From assembly GCA_022578965.1 (NCBI GenBank), contig MU400506.1, forward strand, positions 434,001-498,000: DNA of 64,000 nt. Reading direction: 5' to 3'. The notes beneath the pieces are model-generated. The model did not search any database, was not told the DNA's origin, and worked only from the letters and a program-made list of their open reading frames with translations. The stretch comes from Xylaria sp. FL1777. Lineage: Eukaryota; Ascomycota; Sordariomycetes; Xylariales; Xylariaceae. The first letter of the stretch is position 1; every line of letters starts with the position of its first letter. Shown here one piece after another: positions 1 to 12,266 of this stretch. The translations under genes and the position numbers were made by a program.

Positions 1-3000
1 CATCTTTCCGTCTAGACGCGTGAAGCAAATCCCCACACTTTCTAGTGCGATCTCGATAAGATCGAGGTGGGATGTCCAAGCTGAGAAGACAACCGATTTA
101 AAAGGAGGCTCATCAGGTTTTGCTTTGCTCTCAGCCTCCGACCTAAGCAAATCTTCGACCAAGGCATTTGTCTTAGTGTGAGGTCCAGAATACCCAGGAT
201 ATCCATCTTTTGAGCGATTCTTAGTCCCCCTTTTGTTTGGATGGTGGCCTTCATGCTCAATCTCGAGCTTGCTCTTACGGAGTTCATTACACTGAAAGCG
301 AATGTAAGAGCCGCAGAACAGACAGTTGCCCAATTCCTTGCCGTCGACTTCACGTTTCCAAGCCTTGATACAATTCGGGCAGAGGAGGTGAAAACAGGCG
401 GTCATATGACCAATGATATCCTCCTCCCGCTCCGACGCAATATCAGCGCCATCATTTGAACCGATTCTTCGCTTGCATGAGATGCAAAGGTCATTGTTCG
501 TTTCTTCCATGAGCGCAAAAGCCTCGTAGGATCTAGCTTCGGCTATGGCTGGCTTGGTGTCTTCATCATCGCTATCAATGTCGATGGCCGAGTCAGCTGT
601 CATACCCTGCACAATTTCAAGATCTGCATCATTTAGGAGATCTCTTCCATGAGCACAAATCAACCTGAGTCTCAAAATAGACTGCAAGATGTGAATATAT
701 ACTTTTCCTCCTACCATTCGCTCTCTGCCTGCAGCCAAAACTTGCACTTTATCCTGGGCATTCTGCTCAAATAGTTGATAGAGTTTGCGCTCGTTTGGAG
801 AGAAGTCGAGTCTGATAAGGTGGTCGGTCCTTGGGGCTAGGTCGATCTTGTCCTTCAGTCGTCGCAACGTAACGCTATCGACGAGAACTCTAAGTTTGGG
901 TACAATCTCGGGGTCGCACATCTTAAATGGAGCTGTGATGTACTGTGTGAACTTGCCCTTCTCATCGAATGGCTTCAATCGTAAGAAAGCCAAAAGAGCA
1001 GCAAGATCGTCGAGCTTATTTTGAACTGGTGTACCCGTAACGGCCCATCGTCGATTGGCCTGCAACCGGCAAATAGCTTTGAATTGAAGAGTTGACTGCT
1101 CTCGTATCATATGGGCCTCGTCGAGTACAATGCGAAACCATCCAATTTCCTCGAGTGGCCAGGGTCCAGGCTTCCCCCTATTGCGAGCAGTTACTTCGCT
1201 AGCCACAGATCCGTAAGTAGTCAACACCATGTCATAGTCAACAAGCAAGTTTGGATCTTTGATGCGATTTGAGCCATGGTAAATATAATACTTCATTTGA
1301 CCCGGTTTTATGTGAAGTTTGATCTGCTCTTCCCAGTTGTTTATGGTACTGAGAGGACAAACTAAAAGCGTAGCCTTGCCGTTTCGCTTGAGAGGTGTTA
1401 GTTGAAGAGGAGGTGGAGCTGGTACATTAAACTGCCGCGACGACTCTCCCTTCTTTTTTGGTGTGGGAGCTTGCGGTTGAATTGGTTCTTGCTTCGACCA
1501 GTCATCGGCATTATCAAGCGTAGTGGCGACGAGGGATAAGATACTCAGAGTCTTGCCCAGTCCCATCATGTCAGCGAGAATGCCACCAAACGTCTCAGGT
1601 GGCATTTTATCATGTACTTGGCCGGTAATTACATTCCGAAAAAACTTCTGGCCATGGTGGCCGTGCTGCAGTTGCCAGAAAGAATCAGGGGTCTTCCCGT
1701 TCGAAGCAAACTGGCGCGGTTGTTCTTTTGTGGTCATGAAATAGAGCCCCTGTTTCTGATGCCGAAGTAGCTCTGTTTGGACGCGAGGATGTGGCTCCAT
1801 CAGCGGAAGGTCTTCACTTTTAGTAAGGGAATCGAAAACGCCCATGACCTCGGAGCGAATCTCTTCGATGCTTCGAACCATTTGAGGAGGTGGTGGATAT
1901 ACGGGTTGCTGCCTCAGGGCTGGGGGTGGAGGGGGCCTCGGTCCCTCAATCTCCTGAGGATTCTCATATTGGATACCGTTATCGTAAACGAACGGCTTTC
2001 TTAGCCAGACACCATTCTGCGATAGATACTTGCCGACAGTCGCTGCGGTCTTCCGTGGGCCGTAGAGCACCATATCCAGGCTATAGCTTTTCGAAATAGC
2101 TATGCCAACCTCTTCTCCAATTTCTTTCCGTCTTGAGTTGATCCTACAATTAGTTCTGATCTGTAAGCGTGGCGCATCGAGCAATGGAGCGAGACCTAAA
2201 GAAGTATTTGAGTCTACTACACCGACGATCTTTCTGGTATGGTCGTAGGCATAGATTCTATGAGTCTCATCACCTATTTTTCTCTTTAACACAATCTTGA
2301 CTATTGGCCAGTGGCTTGCTCCCATCATGGCAATGGCACCAGGCTTCGGGCTGGGTACACAATGGCAATTTAACCTCGCATCTTGAACCATGCCGTAGCA
2401 GACCTCCTCTTCTATAGGTGGTTGTATTTCAACGACATCGCCATCAGAGTCTACAGAAGAATCAGTAATGCTCTCATGACTTTAGAAAGATGGAACGTAC
2501 TTCCGCTAGTTAGATCTACCATCTCAATTTGGGTGCTTGCAGCCTGTTTGGACTCTGCTCTTTTCTCCGTGATATACGGGCCTATCATACCACTTCCCCC
2601 AGCTCCGAATCCGGGTCTCATCCCGAACCCGTCCTCAGCCTCTAGTTTCCGGCGCTTATTCTGAGGAGCCACAAGACTGCGGTGTTCGACATGGTTCATG
2701 CGCTCGATCATAGTGCCAAATCCATTTGGCGGGCTCAACGGGCTCGCGGTTGGGTGCATCGGCAGATCTGAAAACTTGCTGCTGGGGCTGTCGAAGCTAT
2801 ACTCAACCGGGGTTGAGCTTCCAGAGCCGTTGAAGAAAGGTTTTTGCATGCCATTATTGGAGGCACCTAGACCGTTGAAAGCGCGAGGGTTGAGGAGGGC
2901 AGCAGGATTGTAGGTGGGAGCGGGCGCATTATTCGATTCCCCGTTTCGTACAGGTCCTATTTATAGCAAAGACGGAAGGTTAGCATCACCACAACAGAAG

Positions 3001-3142
3001 CCTAGGCGGATGCGGATAAGGAAAAGATTTTATTGGGGCCATCACAGTGGAATTGTCACGAGTGAGAGGTGATTAAGGTAGAGGCTGGGAGAAGAGGAAG
3101 AAAAGAATGGGTAATACCATGAGAGTGCGGATGTGAAGCCAT
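1..3142 (-). CDS. SNF2-family HLTF/RAD5-type helicase with RING finger (3' part beyond window)
   Basis: Model: complement of exons 3118-3142, 2501-2956 and <1-2450, giving 977 codons before the window edge. Exon 1 encodes MASHPHSH and joins in frame across a 161-bp intron; the second intron (2451-2500) is 50 bp. After a disordered N-terminus with a VDLTSG motif comes a beta-rich region resembling a HIRAN domain (about residues 165-300). The SNF2 ATPase core follows: Walker A ADMMGLGKT near residue 454 and a DEAH box (VLDEAHMIREQ) near 604. A C3HC4-like RING lies near 815-880 (CISCKRR, then HLLCPNC, then CLFCGS), inserted in the helicase as in HLTF and RAD5. The second helicase lobe begins (FSAWTSHLDLIE) and is then cut off. 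Family members remodel or reverse stalled replication forks and act as PCNA ubiquitin ligases; that role is inferred. Which member this is (RAD5, RAD16 or HLTF-like) is uncertain. Confidence 0.88.
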
Positions 3143-5991
3143 GGTACAATTCTCGGTGGTATCCTGTCACAGAGCAACAAAGAGTGGATACTCGCAGAGC
3201 TGGCACTTCGCAGGTAAACGTCTATGTCCAAGACTCCTGCGCAAAAGCTTTCAGGCCGGAGGCTCGAAAGGTGCGTGGAAAAGACAAGGCGCACATATGT
3301 GCAGCAGTACTGGATGCGTTATCGGACGGCTGAGAGGGCCGGGGGGGGCCAAATGAGTGCAAGTCGGCGGTAGTAGCACAAAGAATGGGGGCTCTAAGTT
3401 GATTGTTCGTGCACACCAAATGCAGACGGCCCGAGGGAAGAGAGACGGACACGGAGGGGGAGAAGGAGTGCAGACCGCAGAGGGTTGAGGGCGGAGGGCA
3501 ATGCGCAGACAGCCTGCCTATGTAAGGCTGAGGTCGAGGCGGAGGCGCACTGCCAGCAACGGTGGTTTTGAGGGTATACGCAACGCAGAGGGGAAAGGCA
3601 CGTGGAGAGGTAGCTGTCCCGATAGCCGAACGAGTCGAAGGACGTAGGGGAGAGAGAATTATAGAGTCGGGTCATGGATGTTGGTGTTGGTAGGTTGGCT
3701 CACGTACAGAGTCACGAGGGCATTTTAGATGCAGACGAGGGATACGGGATCTTTGCTGGATTCGGATTGGGAATGGGAATGGGTGAATGGGGATGGAGCA
3801 GGCAGATGGAGGAGGAGGGGCGAAAAATACGTGCCATTCAATACATTCCATGTGGTGTGTCTACTTACTCAACAGTAAGTATCTATCTACAGGACCTACT
3901 TCACTGCCTTAACCTACCTACCTTGGGTAACTCAAGAGTCGCAGGTACAGAGGGTACAGAGGTACAGAGCCGCCGCGTCTTACACATAGGTAGTCCAAAG
4001 CCTTCTAGAACCTTGCCAGGTTTGACATGTTGGATTGTTTGGTAGGAGCCTGTATTTGGCGTAGATACCGGTACCCCAGGTTCAAGTACGCAGGCAGGTA
4101 CAGAATACACTGCAATACAGGTGGATTTGGGGCGGCAGTTAAGGGAATGTATTCTATCAGTATCAGTGTATAGTACAGGCCCACCATCAAGTTGAAAGAT
4201 GAGTGCTATCACCACCACCGTACCAGGCCCAGCGCTATCAGCACCCACTATCGGCTGGCCTGATAGGCTTGCCGACGAGATCCCGGTTTTAAGGACCCGC
4301 CGCAGCCCCGTTGCCGCAAGATGCGCCCTGGAGATGCACCCAGGATATGCCACCACACACGCTACAGTAGCTCCCCCCCTCGAGCCCCTCCGAAAGCTTG
4401 CTCGTACGTAGTAGTGCTTGCCAAGAAATAGCTCCTACCTAGTCGATGGGCATCTCGCCGGTCTGCTGACCTGCCTGTACCATCAGCTCTCTTACTTGAT
4501 GTGGTCGGTGCCAGACCACGTGCCCTGCAGATCCAGCCAAAGCTCCATGCACTGCATCCCTCTCCTTGGTATTTGTTGGGGAGGCCATGACGCGTTTTGC
4601 ACCATTTGCGGTTTATTACTATGACAATGTGAGGACGTCTGTGTAATATCCATTCATTCGGCTCTCTCTCTATCTACACTTCTCCGTCTACGTGGGGGCC
4701 TATTTATTACCAACCGTAGTGATAGGTGCTTTGATCTGTCATATCTCCTACAAATACTTCCACGCTATACACTAATACTGGCGATACTGGCATTCCAATC
4801 TCGGATACATCCATGGATATGTCAGTTTACCCTATTAGAATAGTGTCCAACACCGGGAAGAGAGGCATCACATGTCAAATTCTTTCCTAAATTCTCTCCT
4901 TTGTCTATCTAGTCTAGACTGCCAGAGCATCTTTTTACCTTTCTGTCTTCCGAATGTTCCCGATACAAAGACGGCTTTATTTATCACTAGGCAGGTAAGG
5001 GATGTCTGCCAGCTTACGATAGCATTCATCTCCTAAGGCCCTTGCCTTGTTCCGTGCTCAGAAGATGCAAAATGCAGCTGCACAAGGCTGCATCCAGACT
5101 CGTACAGTGCAGTACTGCATATGGCTGTGGGCCAGTAGGGTGGAGGGCTGCACGTGATGAAGAGCTCGGGGTTCTTGCGGAGACGCGACAACATCCATCG
5201 GGGAATGACAGTGGTCACGTGATCGGGTTGCTGTGCTTTGTTTGTAGCACTGAGGGTTCCCACTACCTACCTACTTACTTTAGCTGAGACGATGGTGTTG
5301 AGATCCTCTTTGTCGTGCGGCGACTGTCTTCTTTCTCCCTTTTATGGTGGCGGAAACAGGAGGCAGCCTCTCAAACAACACAGGCATCACGAAGCGCGAA
5401 GGTTAGGGTGCGGCGGTTAAACAGGGGTCGGTTTAGTGGGTTTAGTGCATGCAACAAGGGGGGCCACGTCTTGTCTGATCGCTGCTTCAGAACAACACCA
5501 AATCTGGTATCGCAGCTGTACGCCACGGTTCGGAACACGGATCAGGCGTAGTCGCCAGGCCCCGAAACATGAGCCTCAACAGAGGCCCTGGTCTGACAAC
5601 CTCGCTCTCCGTCTCTTTTCTAACAGGTACGTGAGCCGATATGGCATATGCGGCGCCATGTGGGCTCAGTGAGTTCGTCTCTTAATCTCCTTTACGTGCT
5701 CGTTCGTCCGTATCTTGCCTCTCTTTCCCCTTTCCCTTGCTCTCTGCTCTTGGTCACCAGCTCGGTCTGTCGTTTCCTTCCGCCTTTCGCTATATTTTCT
5801 CTTCTCTCATACTCTTCTTGCATTCTATGTTTTGCTTCTCTTTCGTGGCCGGCCACATCTCTTTCTAATACCCATTCCATTCATTTCCCCGTGCCGTTAC
5901 TTCATTGGAACGTAGGGGCCAAATCCGCAAAAGGGCAGAGTAGCAAAGAGAAATAGAGAAAATAGAACAATACGGAAAGCAAACCGTCACA
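3143..5991. other. Intergenic stretch with no supported gene
   Basis: This 2.8-kb stretch lies between two divergent genes. The short open frames present are of low complexity, occur on both strands and resemble no family I know. It contains a G-run near 3340, many TACCTA/TAGGTA microrepeats (for example 3910-3930) and a pyrimidine-rich leader just before 5992. It presumably holds both promoters. Confidence 0.6.
5690..5890 (+). promoter_or_regulatory. Pyrimidine-rich 5' leader of the 5992 gene
   Basis: Long CT-rich runs (for example 5722-5750 and 5795-5830) end about 100 bp before the ATG at 5992. CT-rich tracts are common around transcription starts in filamentous fungi. The regulatory role is inferred from position and composition only. 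Confidence 0.35.
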
Positions 5992-6507
5992 ATGGCCCGC
6001 AATGCGTCCTTCAACCCCATCACCTCACTGGTGCTACTCCTCTCGCTATCGCTTTTTCACATCTCCATCGCCAGTGCTGGAGTAGTCAAATTCCGGGCTG
6101 CTGTTGCTCCACGACAGAGCCCGGCCGCCACGCCCGCAATACCCGCGAGCCTCCCTGTCTCTTGTACAGACTACAGTCGGATCGCCAATCTGTCGACCAT
6201 CGCTCTAAACTCGACGCTTCGAGCTGCATTCCTCCGATCCTCGTCGCTGGGCACCTTCCCTGCTGCGGCTATCCTTGACGCCGAGTCTCCCAAGCTGATG
6301 GACCTCAAGTTCAACGTGGTGCTCAACCAGCAATGTGGCAACCTGAGCGCCCTTGCCCTCGTCGAGTCCGACCGCAATCTCACCGCTGGCACCGTGGCAG
6401 GCTTGAAGATCCGTGACGCCCCTGGTGTTGACCCTGGCAATGTCTCACTGCCTATCCTGCTCGTTGCCTTAGTCATCTTCATGGGTGTGCCTGCGTCCGT
6501 GGTCTAG
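5992..6507 (+). CDS. Secreted, probably GPI-anchored small glycoprotein
   Basis: Single exon, 171 aa. The start context GTCACAATGGCC is a strong fungal initiation site. Residues about 10-29 form a hydrophobic signal peptide (LVLLLSLSLFHISIASA). The mature part is about 120 aa and Ser/Thr/Ala-rich, with several N-glycosylation sequons (NLS, NST, NLT, NVS) and only two cysteines. The C-terminus is a second hydrophobic segment (LPILLVALVIFMGVPASVV) after a small-residue region, the arrangement of a GPI-attachment signal. I do not recognise the family. A cell-wall or surface protein is the simplest inference; a single-pass membrane protein is the alternative. Confidence 0.72.
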   Translation: MARNASFNPITSLVLLLSLSLFHISIASAGVVKFRAAVAPRQSPAATPAIPASLPVSCTDYSRIANLSTIALNSTLRAAFLRSSSLGTFPAAAILDAESPKLMDLKFNVVLNQQCGNLSALALVESDRNLTAGTVAGLKIRDAPGVDPGNVSLPILLVALVIFMGVPASVV

Positions 6508-7158
6508 CCGGATGAGAAGTGGATATTATCTTCACAGATATACTATATCACTAAATTGCACATGGGAGGAGAACCGGGGGATAGGGTTGTGTTTTTTGGT
6601 TATATCGGGTATGAGGACCAGAGGGAATAGGTCACTGGTTTGGATGTGGTACATACTTGTACACATCAATATTTAAGCAACTATGGGGTACAGACGGTTG
6701 GACAGAAGGCCCTGTCAATCTATTAGTAAGAGAGCTTCTGGAGCGTCTCAATATCCATCTCTGCATTCGACAGCTCTCTTGACCCAAGTTCCCGCAGATA
6801 ATAATCTCATACAAAGTGAATCTTGGTACACTAAACCGACACTATTCTAAACACACCCCAACTAGCATCATCAATGACGTCTTTAGTTGTACCCGCTATA
6901 ACCCCTGATCGTGTTCTCGTACAAACTGACACGGCGGTCGTCCCAGAACCGCGAACGTATACCCCAAATAGCGTGGATAGATAGATCAGTGTCTGCAATG
7001 TCGTAGATCACACACTAGTTGCCTGCCTGCCTACCTATCAAGCAGACCTTTTCCCCGGCTCTAACGGAGCCATAGCTTTCCTTTCTGCATAATGCCAAAT
7101 CAAAACATAGTATAAACTCGCTGGGACCCCCCTCCTTTGCAAAACAAACTCCCGTCAC
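6508..7158. other. Intergenic stretch between convergent genes
   Basis: The 3' flanks of the 5992 gene (plus) and the 7159 gene (minus) meet here. I see no coding potential, only a short TACCTA-type microrepeat near 7020-7040. Confidence 0.6.
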
Positions 7159-7842
7159 TCATCCTTCACGACGCTCGCCGCTCTCGACCACAGACCCCTC
7201 GCCCAGCGGCGCCACCACCTCGTACGTCGTGACAGGGAGCACCAGGGCTTCCAGAGCCTCGCGCGCCGCTGCCGTCGTCGTCATCTCGAGGCCCAGGGGC
7301 AGAACGGCGTGGGCGCGGCTGCGGCTCTGCGTCCGGTGGCGTCTGCGCCGGGGCGCGAGCAGGGCCGTGGTGCCGAGGCCCGCGCTGTATACGGCAAAGG
7401 GGGAGCGGGACCGCGAGGGAGATATGCTGCGCGGACGGCGGCGTCCACCACCACCGCCGCCGTCGCCGGCCAGCTGCGTGATGCGGATCATCTTGCGGCG
7501 CGAGGGGGAGGGGGAGGAGGCCGAGGCGTTGCTGCTGCGTTGGCGGTTGCTGCCGCCCACCGCCAGCACCCTATTGTGTTGTTGGTGTTGGTGTTGGTGG
7601 GATGATGGAGGCCGCGACAGGGTGTCTAGGTACCGCGAGCTACTGCGGTACCGGCATCGTCCCCGGAACGTGGCCGACTCGCTTGATGGGAGCGTCGCCC
7701 GGCTTACTGCTGCTGCTGCTGCGCCCGCCTCGAAGAAATCCCGGCGCCGCTTGCGGCCGCGCTGGAGCTCGGGTTCTGGCGATAGTGACGTTATGGTTAT
7801 GTCGAGCAGGGTCTCTGTCAATACTCCCGTAGGCACGGCCAT
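7159..7842 (-). CDS. Hypothetical basic, Arg/Ser-rich protein
   Basis: Single open frame of 227 aa. The start context CAACAATGGCC is close to the fungal consensus, which favours the minus strand over an equally long open frame on the plus strand (7229-7918). The N-terminus (MAVPTGVLTETLLDITITSL) looks protein-like. It is followed by an RGRKRRRDFF basic patch, a His/Gln run, a poly-Gly run and SPSRSRSPF-type RS dipeptides near residues 135-150. The composition suggests a disordered nuclear protein, but no domain was recognised. GC-rich, low-complexity DNA can keep several frames open by chance, so this is only moderately supported. Confidence 0.42.
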   Translation of the reverse strand: MAVPTGVLTETLLDITITSLSPEPELQRGRKRRRDFFEAGAAAAAVSRATLPSSESATFRGRCRYRSSSRYLDTLSRPPSSHQHQHQQHNRVLAVGGSNRQRSSNASASSPSPSRRKMIRITQLAGDGGGGGGRRRPRSISPSRSRSPFAVYSAGLGTTALLAPRRRRHRTQSRSRAHAVLPLGLEMTTTAAAREALEALVLPVTTYEVVAPLGEGSVVESGERREG

Positions 7843-9825
7843 TGTTGAAGTGGACGTTGACTACTTGACCGGGGGAGGTGTTGAAAGGTGGTGGAGACTT
7901 ATCTCGATTCGTCTTTGAAGTGTATGATAGGTCTGTGACCCTGGGGGAGGTAATTGGGTAAGTTTACGGCCTATTTATGTGACGACAGCAACAAACCAGT
8001 GGTGCATGATGGGGAACTGCTACCATGAACACAACTCGTCTGGATTATCGAGACGAGATTTCTTGGGATAAATTAATATAAAGTAGATGGAATGTGATGG
8101 CACTTGCCTGGGCTGGAAGGGGGTGAGTCTTAAGGGAGAGACAACCTCTTTTAGAGTTGGACAGAGAAGGAATTCCTCCGTCGCCCTTACGTCCGCTATC
8201 AAGCAATGTCCCTAGACGGATTGTCCGAATTGCTTAGAGGCCGTGGGCAGTGATCGACGTTCCCAGGTGATCTTCAAGTGATTTGGGGCCAGTTCGCAGG
8301 GTGGCCCGGAATCGATGCCTCTCTGTAAGGCGACCCCATGTGCTGCGATTGGCCAGGTCGGGTGTATCTCTCCAGGACGGCTTGACGTAAGTAAACTCTG
8401 TTGCCGACGGGGCGAAACTCTGTAGGGATAGCGGGGAGGATTAGAGAGTCGGCGATTCAAGTCTAATGCTAGTACGAGGGCTGATGTTGGCTCCTCTAGC
8501 TGCGCCGGCTCCCCTCCCTCCCCTCCCTTTTCTTGGCTTGGGGTAGGTTTTCTAATAAGGTGAGGCTGCCCACATGTAGGTTTGTGTGTGATTGATTACG
8601 TCGAATGACAGCCAGCTGAGGAATTGGGGATTGCTCGTGCCAAGACGGTGATCAACGCTGGGGCTGCATGGTTTCAGTCGGGTTCTGCCCCGAGTCTCGA
8701 GCCTATGGCATCTGGGGAATGGCGGCCATTATGTACGAGGCCGCGTGATAAACAGCAGACTCCTCTTGTATATACTGGTAGTCTGTATGTCATTTATGTC
8801 ATTTGATAGTATGGTCAAAACATCTGTGTTAGATATACAGTGCGATACTCTGGCATCGTTCATGATATATATTAGGGACAGCTCTAGCAGCGGTTATCAT
8901 AGGTAGATGACGCAGCCATCGGCCTATTTCACCCGAGAACGTTTATAGTATATTTGTACCATATACCATCATCGTTGTTCGCGATGGACCTTTCGAGGAA
9001 GATCTTAGAGTGGATACTAGGTAGCTGGCGGTAAGCTAGGTACTTCGGTATTATACCTAGATTAGCTGATTGGGTTAATTATCATCAAGCAACAGCCAAA
9101 ATATAAGGAGATAAAACTGACGACCTAGTTATGTTAGTCACAGTGGTGTTTCTGAAAGAGTTTCCTTAAAACCTACTTCATAGGAGCTAGATTCAACTAC
9201 ATATGTAGGTATGCGACATCATAGTACCGATGCGGTTCTGTGGCAGTTCCGTGGCTAGCTGTGGAAGCATTACCAGTCTCAAATCATTACAGCCAATAAA
9301 AACCCACCCGGATCTTGAACCGCCCCCAAAGCAACCGCATCCGAGATGGCCGGTCTAGAATACAGTAATACACTACACCACACCAGGTTAGCCTGTAAGG
9401 TCCTTATTTAGGCACTTACCTAGATTGGCCGCCCTATCCAAATAGTTCTATTGCATCACCTCATGTATCTACTACTACTATGTAGATACCGGCTGAGACA
9501 ACTCCTGTACAATTCATCTAACTTCACATCATTAGAGTCATCTTGTCCAGCCACCTGCCGCATGAAGAGTGTGCTGTGCGGTCGAGCTTCTTCTTTCTCG
9601 TCATTCATTAACTACTGACTGACCGCTCTCTTTCACCACCTTTCTATCTGTCTGACGAAGGGACAAGGCAGCTTCGGCTTAGCCCCTTTCACCGTTCACT
9701 AACGAGACCGACGCTTTTTCGCCAGCATGACATAGTCTTGCACCTCGACCTACGGTTGTCTACCCTCTATCCAATCTTTCCCTTTGTCGTCCCGTGTTGA
9801 ATTGCAGACCGACTCAGCTGCTACG
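7843..9825. other. Intergenic stretch, 2 kb, no supported gene
   Basis: This stretch lies between the minus-strand hypothetical gene and the PI4K gene. Only short frames of 60-82 codons occur, without family resemblance. The segment 9590-9790 is pyrimidine-rich and is probably the PI4K promoter and 5' leader. TACCTA/TAGGTA motifs recur (for example 9035-9060 and 9410-9425). Confidence 0.6.
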
Positions 9826-12266
9826 ATGCCGCGCAGCCGACCTGCCACCACAGGCTATGAACGCCTGGCCCAGGCCGACCGATTCAGCGACGAGTCCGAT
9901 GACGATGATGACCTGCTGGCCCAGAGCTCTGTCTCCCTCCAAGCCCAGTCTGCCCCTCGCTTTGCGCCCGTTGCTCAGCCGCGACCGCACTCTGGCATGA
10001 CCTCCCCCAGAGTGCTCGCCCAGAAAAATAACTTCCCGAGGCGTCATAGGAGCAACTCGGGTGTTGATTTGAAAGCTATAAACGCACGGCTGGAGCGATG
10101 GGCTGACGAGATTGCCTCCAAATTCAAAAGGGCAAAGGGGAGGCAGTCCACCGAAGAGGAGCGCCTAGAGATACATCACAGTGTTTTCCAGCCTCCCGCA
10201 GGCGTTCGGCCAGTCACCCCCGAGACTCTTGCCACCATGCCCGAGCCGGCTATGTCCAAGGCAGAGTTTGATCAGGTAGTCAATAGCGTCAGGATTGCTA
10301 TTAATCAGGGCATGCACCCTAGTATGATCACCCAAGGCAGTTCTGGCAGCTACTTCGCGCGAAACACGGATGGGAAGATCGTAGGTGTTTTTAAGCCAAA
10401 GGATGAGGAGCCTTATGCGGCTGGAAACCCCAAGTGGAACAAGTGGATTCATCGGAACCTGTTCCCTTGTTTCTTCGGAAGAGCTTGGTACGTATTCATT
10501 CAAGTCTTAAGTCCTAAGTTTTCCGGATCAGCAGTACTAATTTGTTGGCAGTCTTATACCTAATCTCTCCTACGTGAGTGAAGCAGCAGCATACACATTG
10601 GATTGCCAACTGCGAACCAATATGGTACCATATACAGATGTGGTGTGGTTATCATCCAAATCTTTCCACTACCCCTACTGGGATCGTCGGAGCTTTTATA
10701 GGAAAAAGAAGCCTCTCCCCGCCAAGCCAGGTAGCTTTCAGGTCTTCCTCAAGGGCTTCAAGGATGCCAACGTTTTTCTAAGAGAGCATCCGTGGCCCGA
10801 CCAGTATTGGTCCGGCCTTCGCTCGAGTGACACACATCGGAATAGGCGGAAGAGATGGACTGCAAATTGTCGGCCGTCAACCCGAACACAATACGATGAG
10901 TTTGAGAGCGACGACGAGCATAACTCCGGGGAACAACGCCCACTTGGACCAGACAATTTCATGTGGACAGAATCCTTGAAACAATCTTTTCGTGAGGAAC
11001 TAGAAAAACTGGTCATATTAGACTATATCATGCGGAATACGGACCGAGGTCTGGATAATTGGATGGTTAAGGTTGATTGGGAGACTCAAGAAGTGTCAAT
11101 AGCTTCGGAGCCACCACAACTTAATATGGATCTCTTGGACGAAGACGAGCGTGAACCTGCGGCCAGGCCGGTCGACCTGACACAACGAACGCAGTCAACT
11201 AGCCCACAACCGCACCCCTATAGGGTTCAAAAGCCCATGAACACGGGCGTTCCTACGAAGGTTCCGAATCCTAAAATATCAATTGGAGCGATTGATAACT
11301 CATTGTCGTGGCCGTGGAAGCACCCTGACGCTTGGCGAAGGTATAATCACCCTTTTATCTTATTGAACATGACTAAATCATGCTAACCTAACCCGTAGTT
11401 TTCCCTTTGGGTGGCTTTTCTTGCCCGTTGATCTAATTGGGCGACCATTCTCACAGAAGACTCGGGATCATTTCCTCCCTCTACTAACATCTACAACATG
11501 GTGGAGTCAAACTACACATGAATTACGGAAAGTCTTCCAGATAGACCCCGATTTTCAGGAGAAAATGTTTTCTCGGCAAATAGCGGTCATGAAAGGCCAG
11601 GCTTGGAATGTCGTTGAGACTTTAAAAACACCAGATCATGGACCACTGGAACTGACTCGTCGAGCAAGGGTCTGCGTATGGGACGACTTAGTTGACGTCC
11701 CTGTTGCTGTGCCGATGCGCATGGCTTCTTCTGAGATGCGCCGGAAAGCCGAACCCGGCGTTCATGATGTTATCCAAGAAGAGATGGATATCGGTGCAAC
11801 CAACTCATCTTCTCGCCCTAACAACCACGGAGAGGATTTACTCGGCCTTTCCGCTCCTCTTCCACACCCCGGTCGCTTCGATTTGGCTACAAGTCCAAGA
11901 GCACAGTCGCCAGAACGAGACGAGAATGGTTCAGCTTCTGTGTCATGGAATGAGACCTCATTCCGACCCTCCATCAATCAAGCTGGATCAAGGTCAAGTT
12001 ACCAAGGCCCCATGAGGTCCGAGGCTCAGTCAACTTCACACTATAAATATCGGCACCACTCATTTGCCGCGGCGCAAAGACACAGCAATAGCATTGCGCA
12101 ACAGATGTACGGCGATGTAGACAACACCGAGGATGCTGACGAAGACGATGTGGACGGCGATCTCGGGTATGCCGCGGCCCAAGGCTTGGAGGGTCATAGG
12201 CGCAAAGTCATAGTCGAGCGGCTAGAAACAGTCAAAGCTAGAAACCCGGTGTTTACTTGGTGTTAG
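9826..12266 (+). CDS. LSB6: Type II phosphatidylinositol 4-kinase (Lsb6-like)
   Basis: Exons 9826-10487, 10552-11340 and 11399-12266 encode 772 aa. Introns are 64 and 58 bp; the second has a GCTAACC branch site. I take the ATG at 9826 because the frame upstream lacks an ATG. The enzyme phosphorylates phosphatidylinositol at position 4 on Golgi, endosomal and vacuolar membranes. Visible features are the ATP-binding lysine in GVFKPKDEEPY (about K190), the catalytic loop RNTDRGLDNW (about D385) and the metal-binding AIDNSLSWPWK (about D469). Animal enzymes carry a CCPCC palmitoylation motif; here the equivalent place reads FPCFFGRAC, with fewer cysteines. Low-complexity inserts lie between the ATP site and the catalytic loop and in the C-terminal third, which ends in an acidic DEDDVDGD tract. 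Confidence 0.93.

Noticed and set aside
3674..4356. Open frames of 123 (plus) and 151 (minus) codons
   Set aside because: They overlap microrepeat DNA (TACCTA, GTACAGAG), translate to low-information peptides and match no family.
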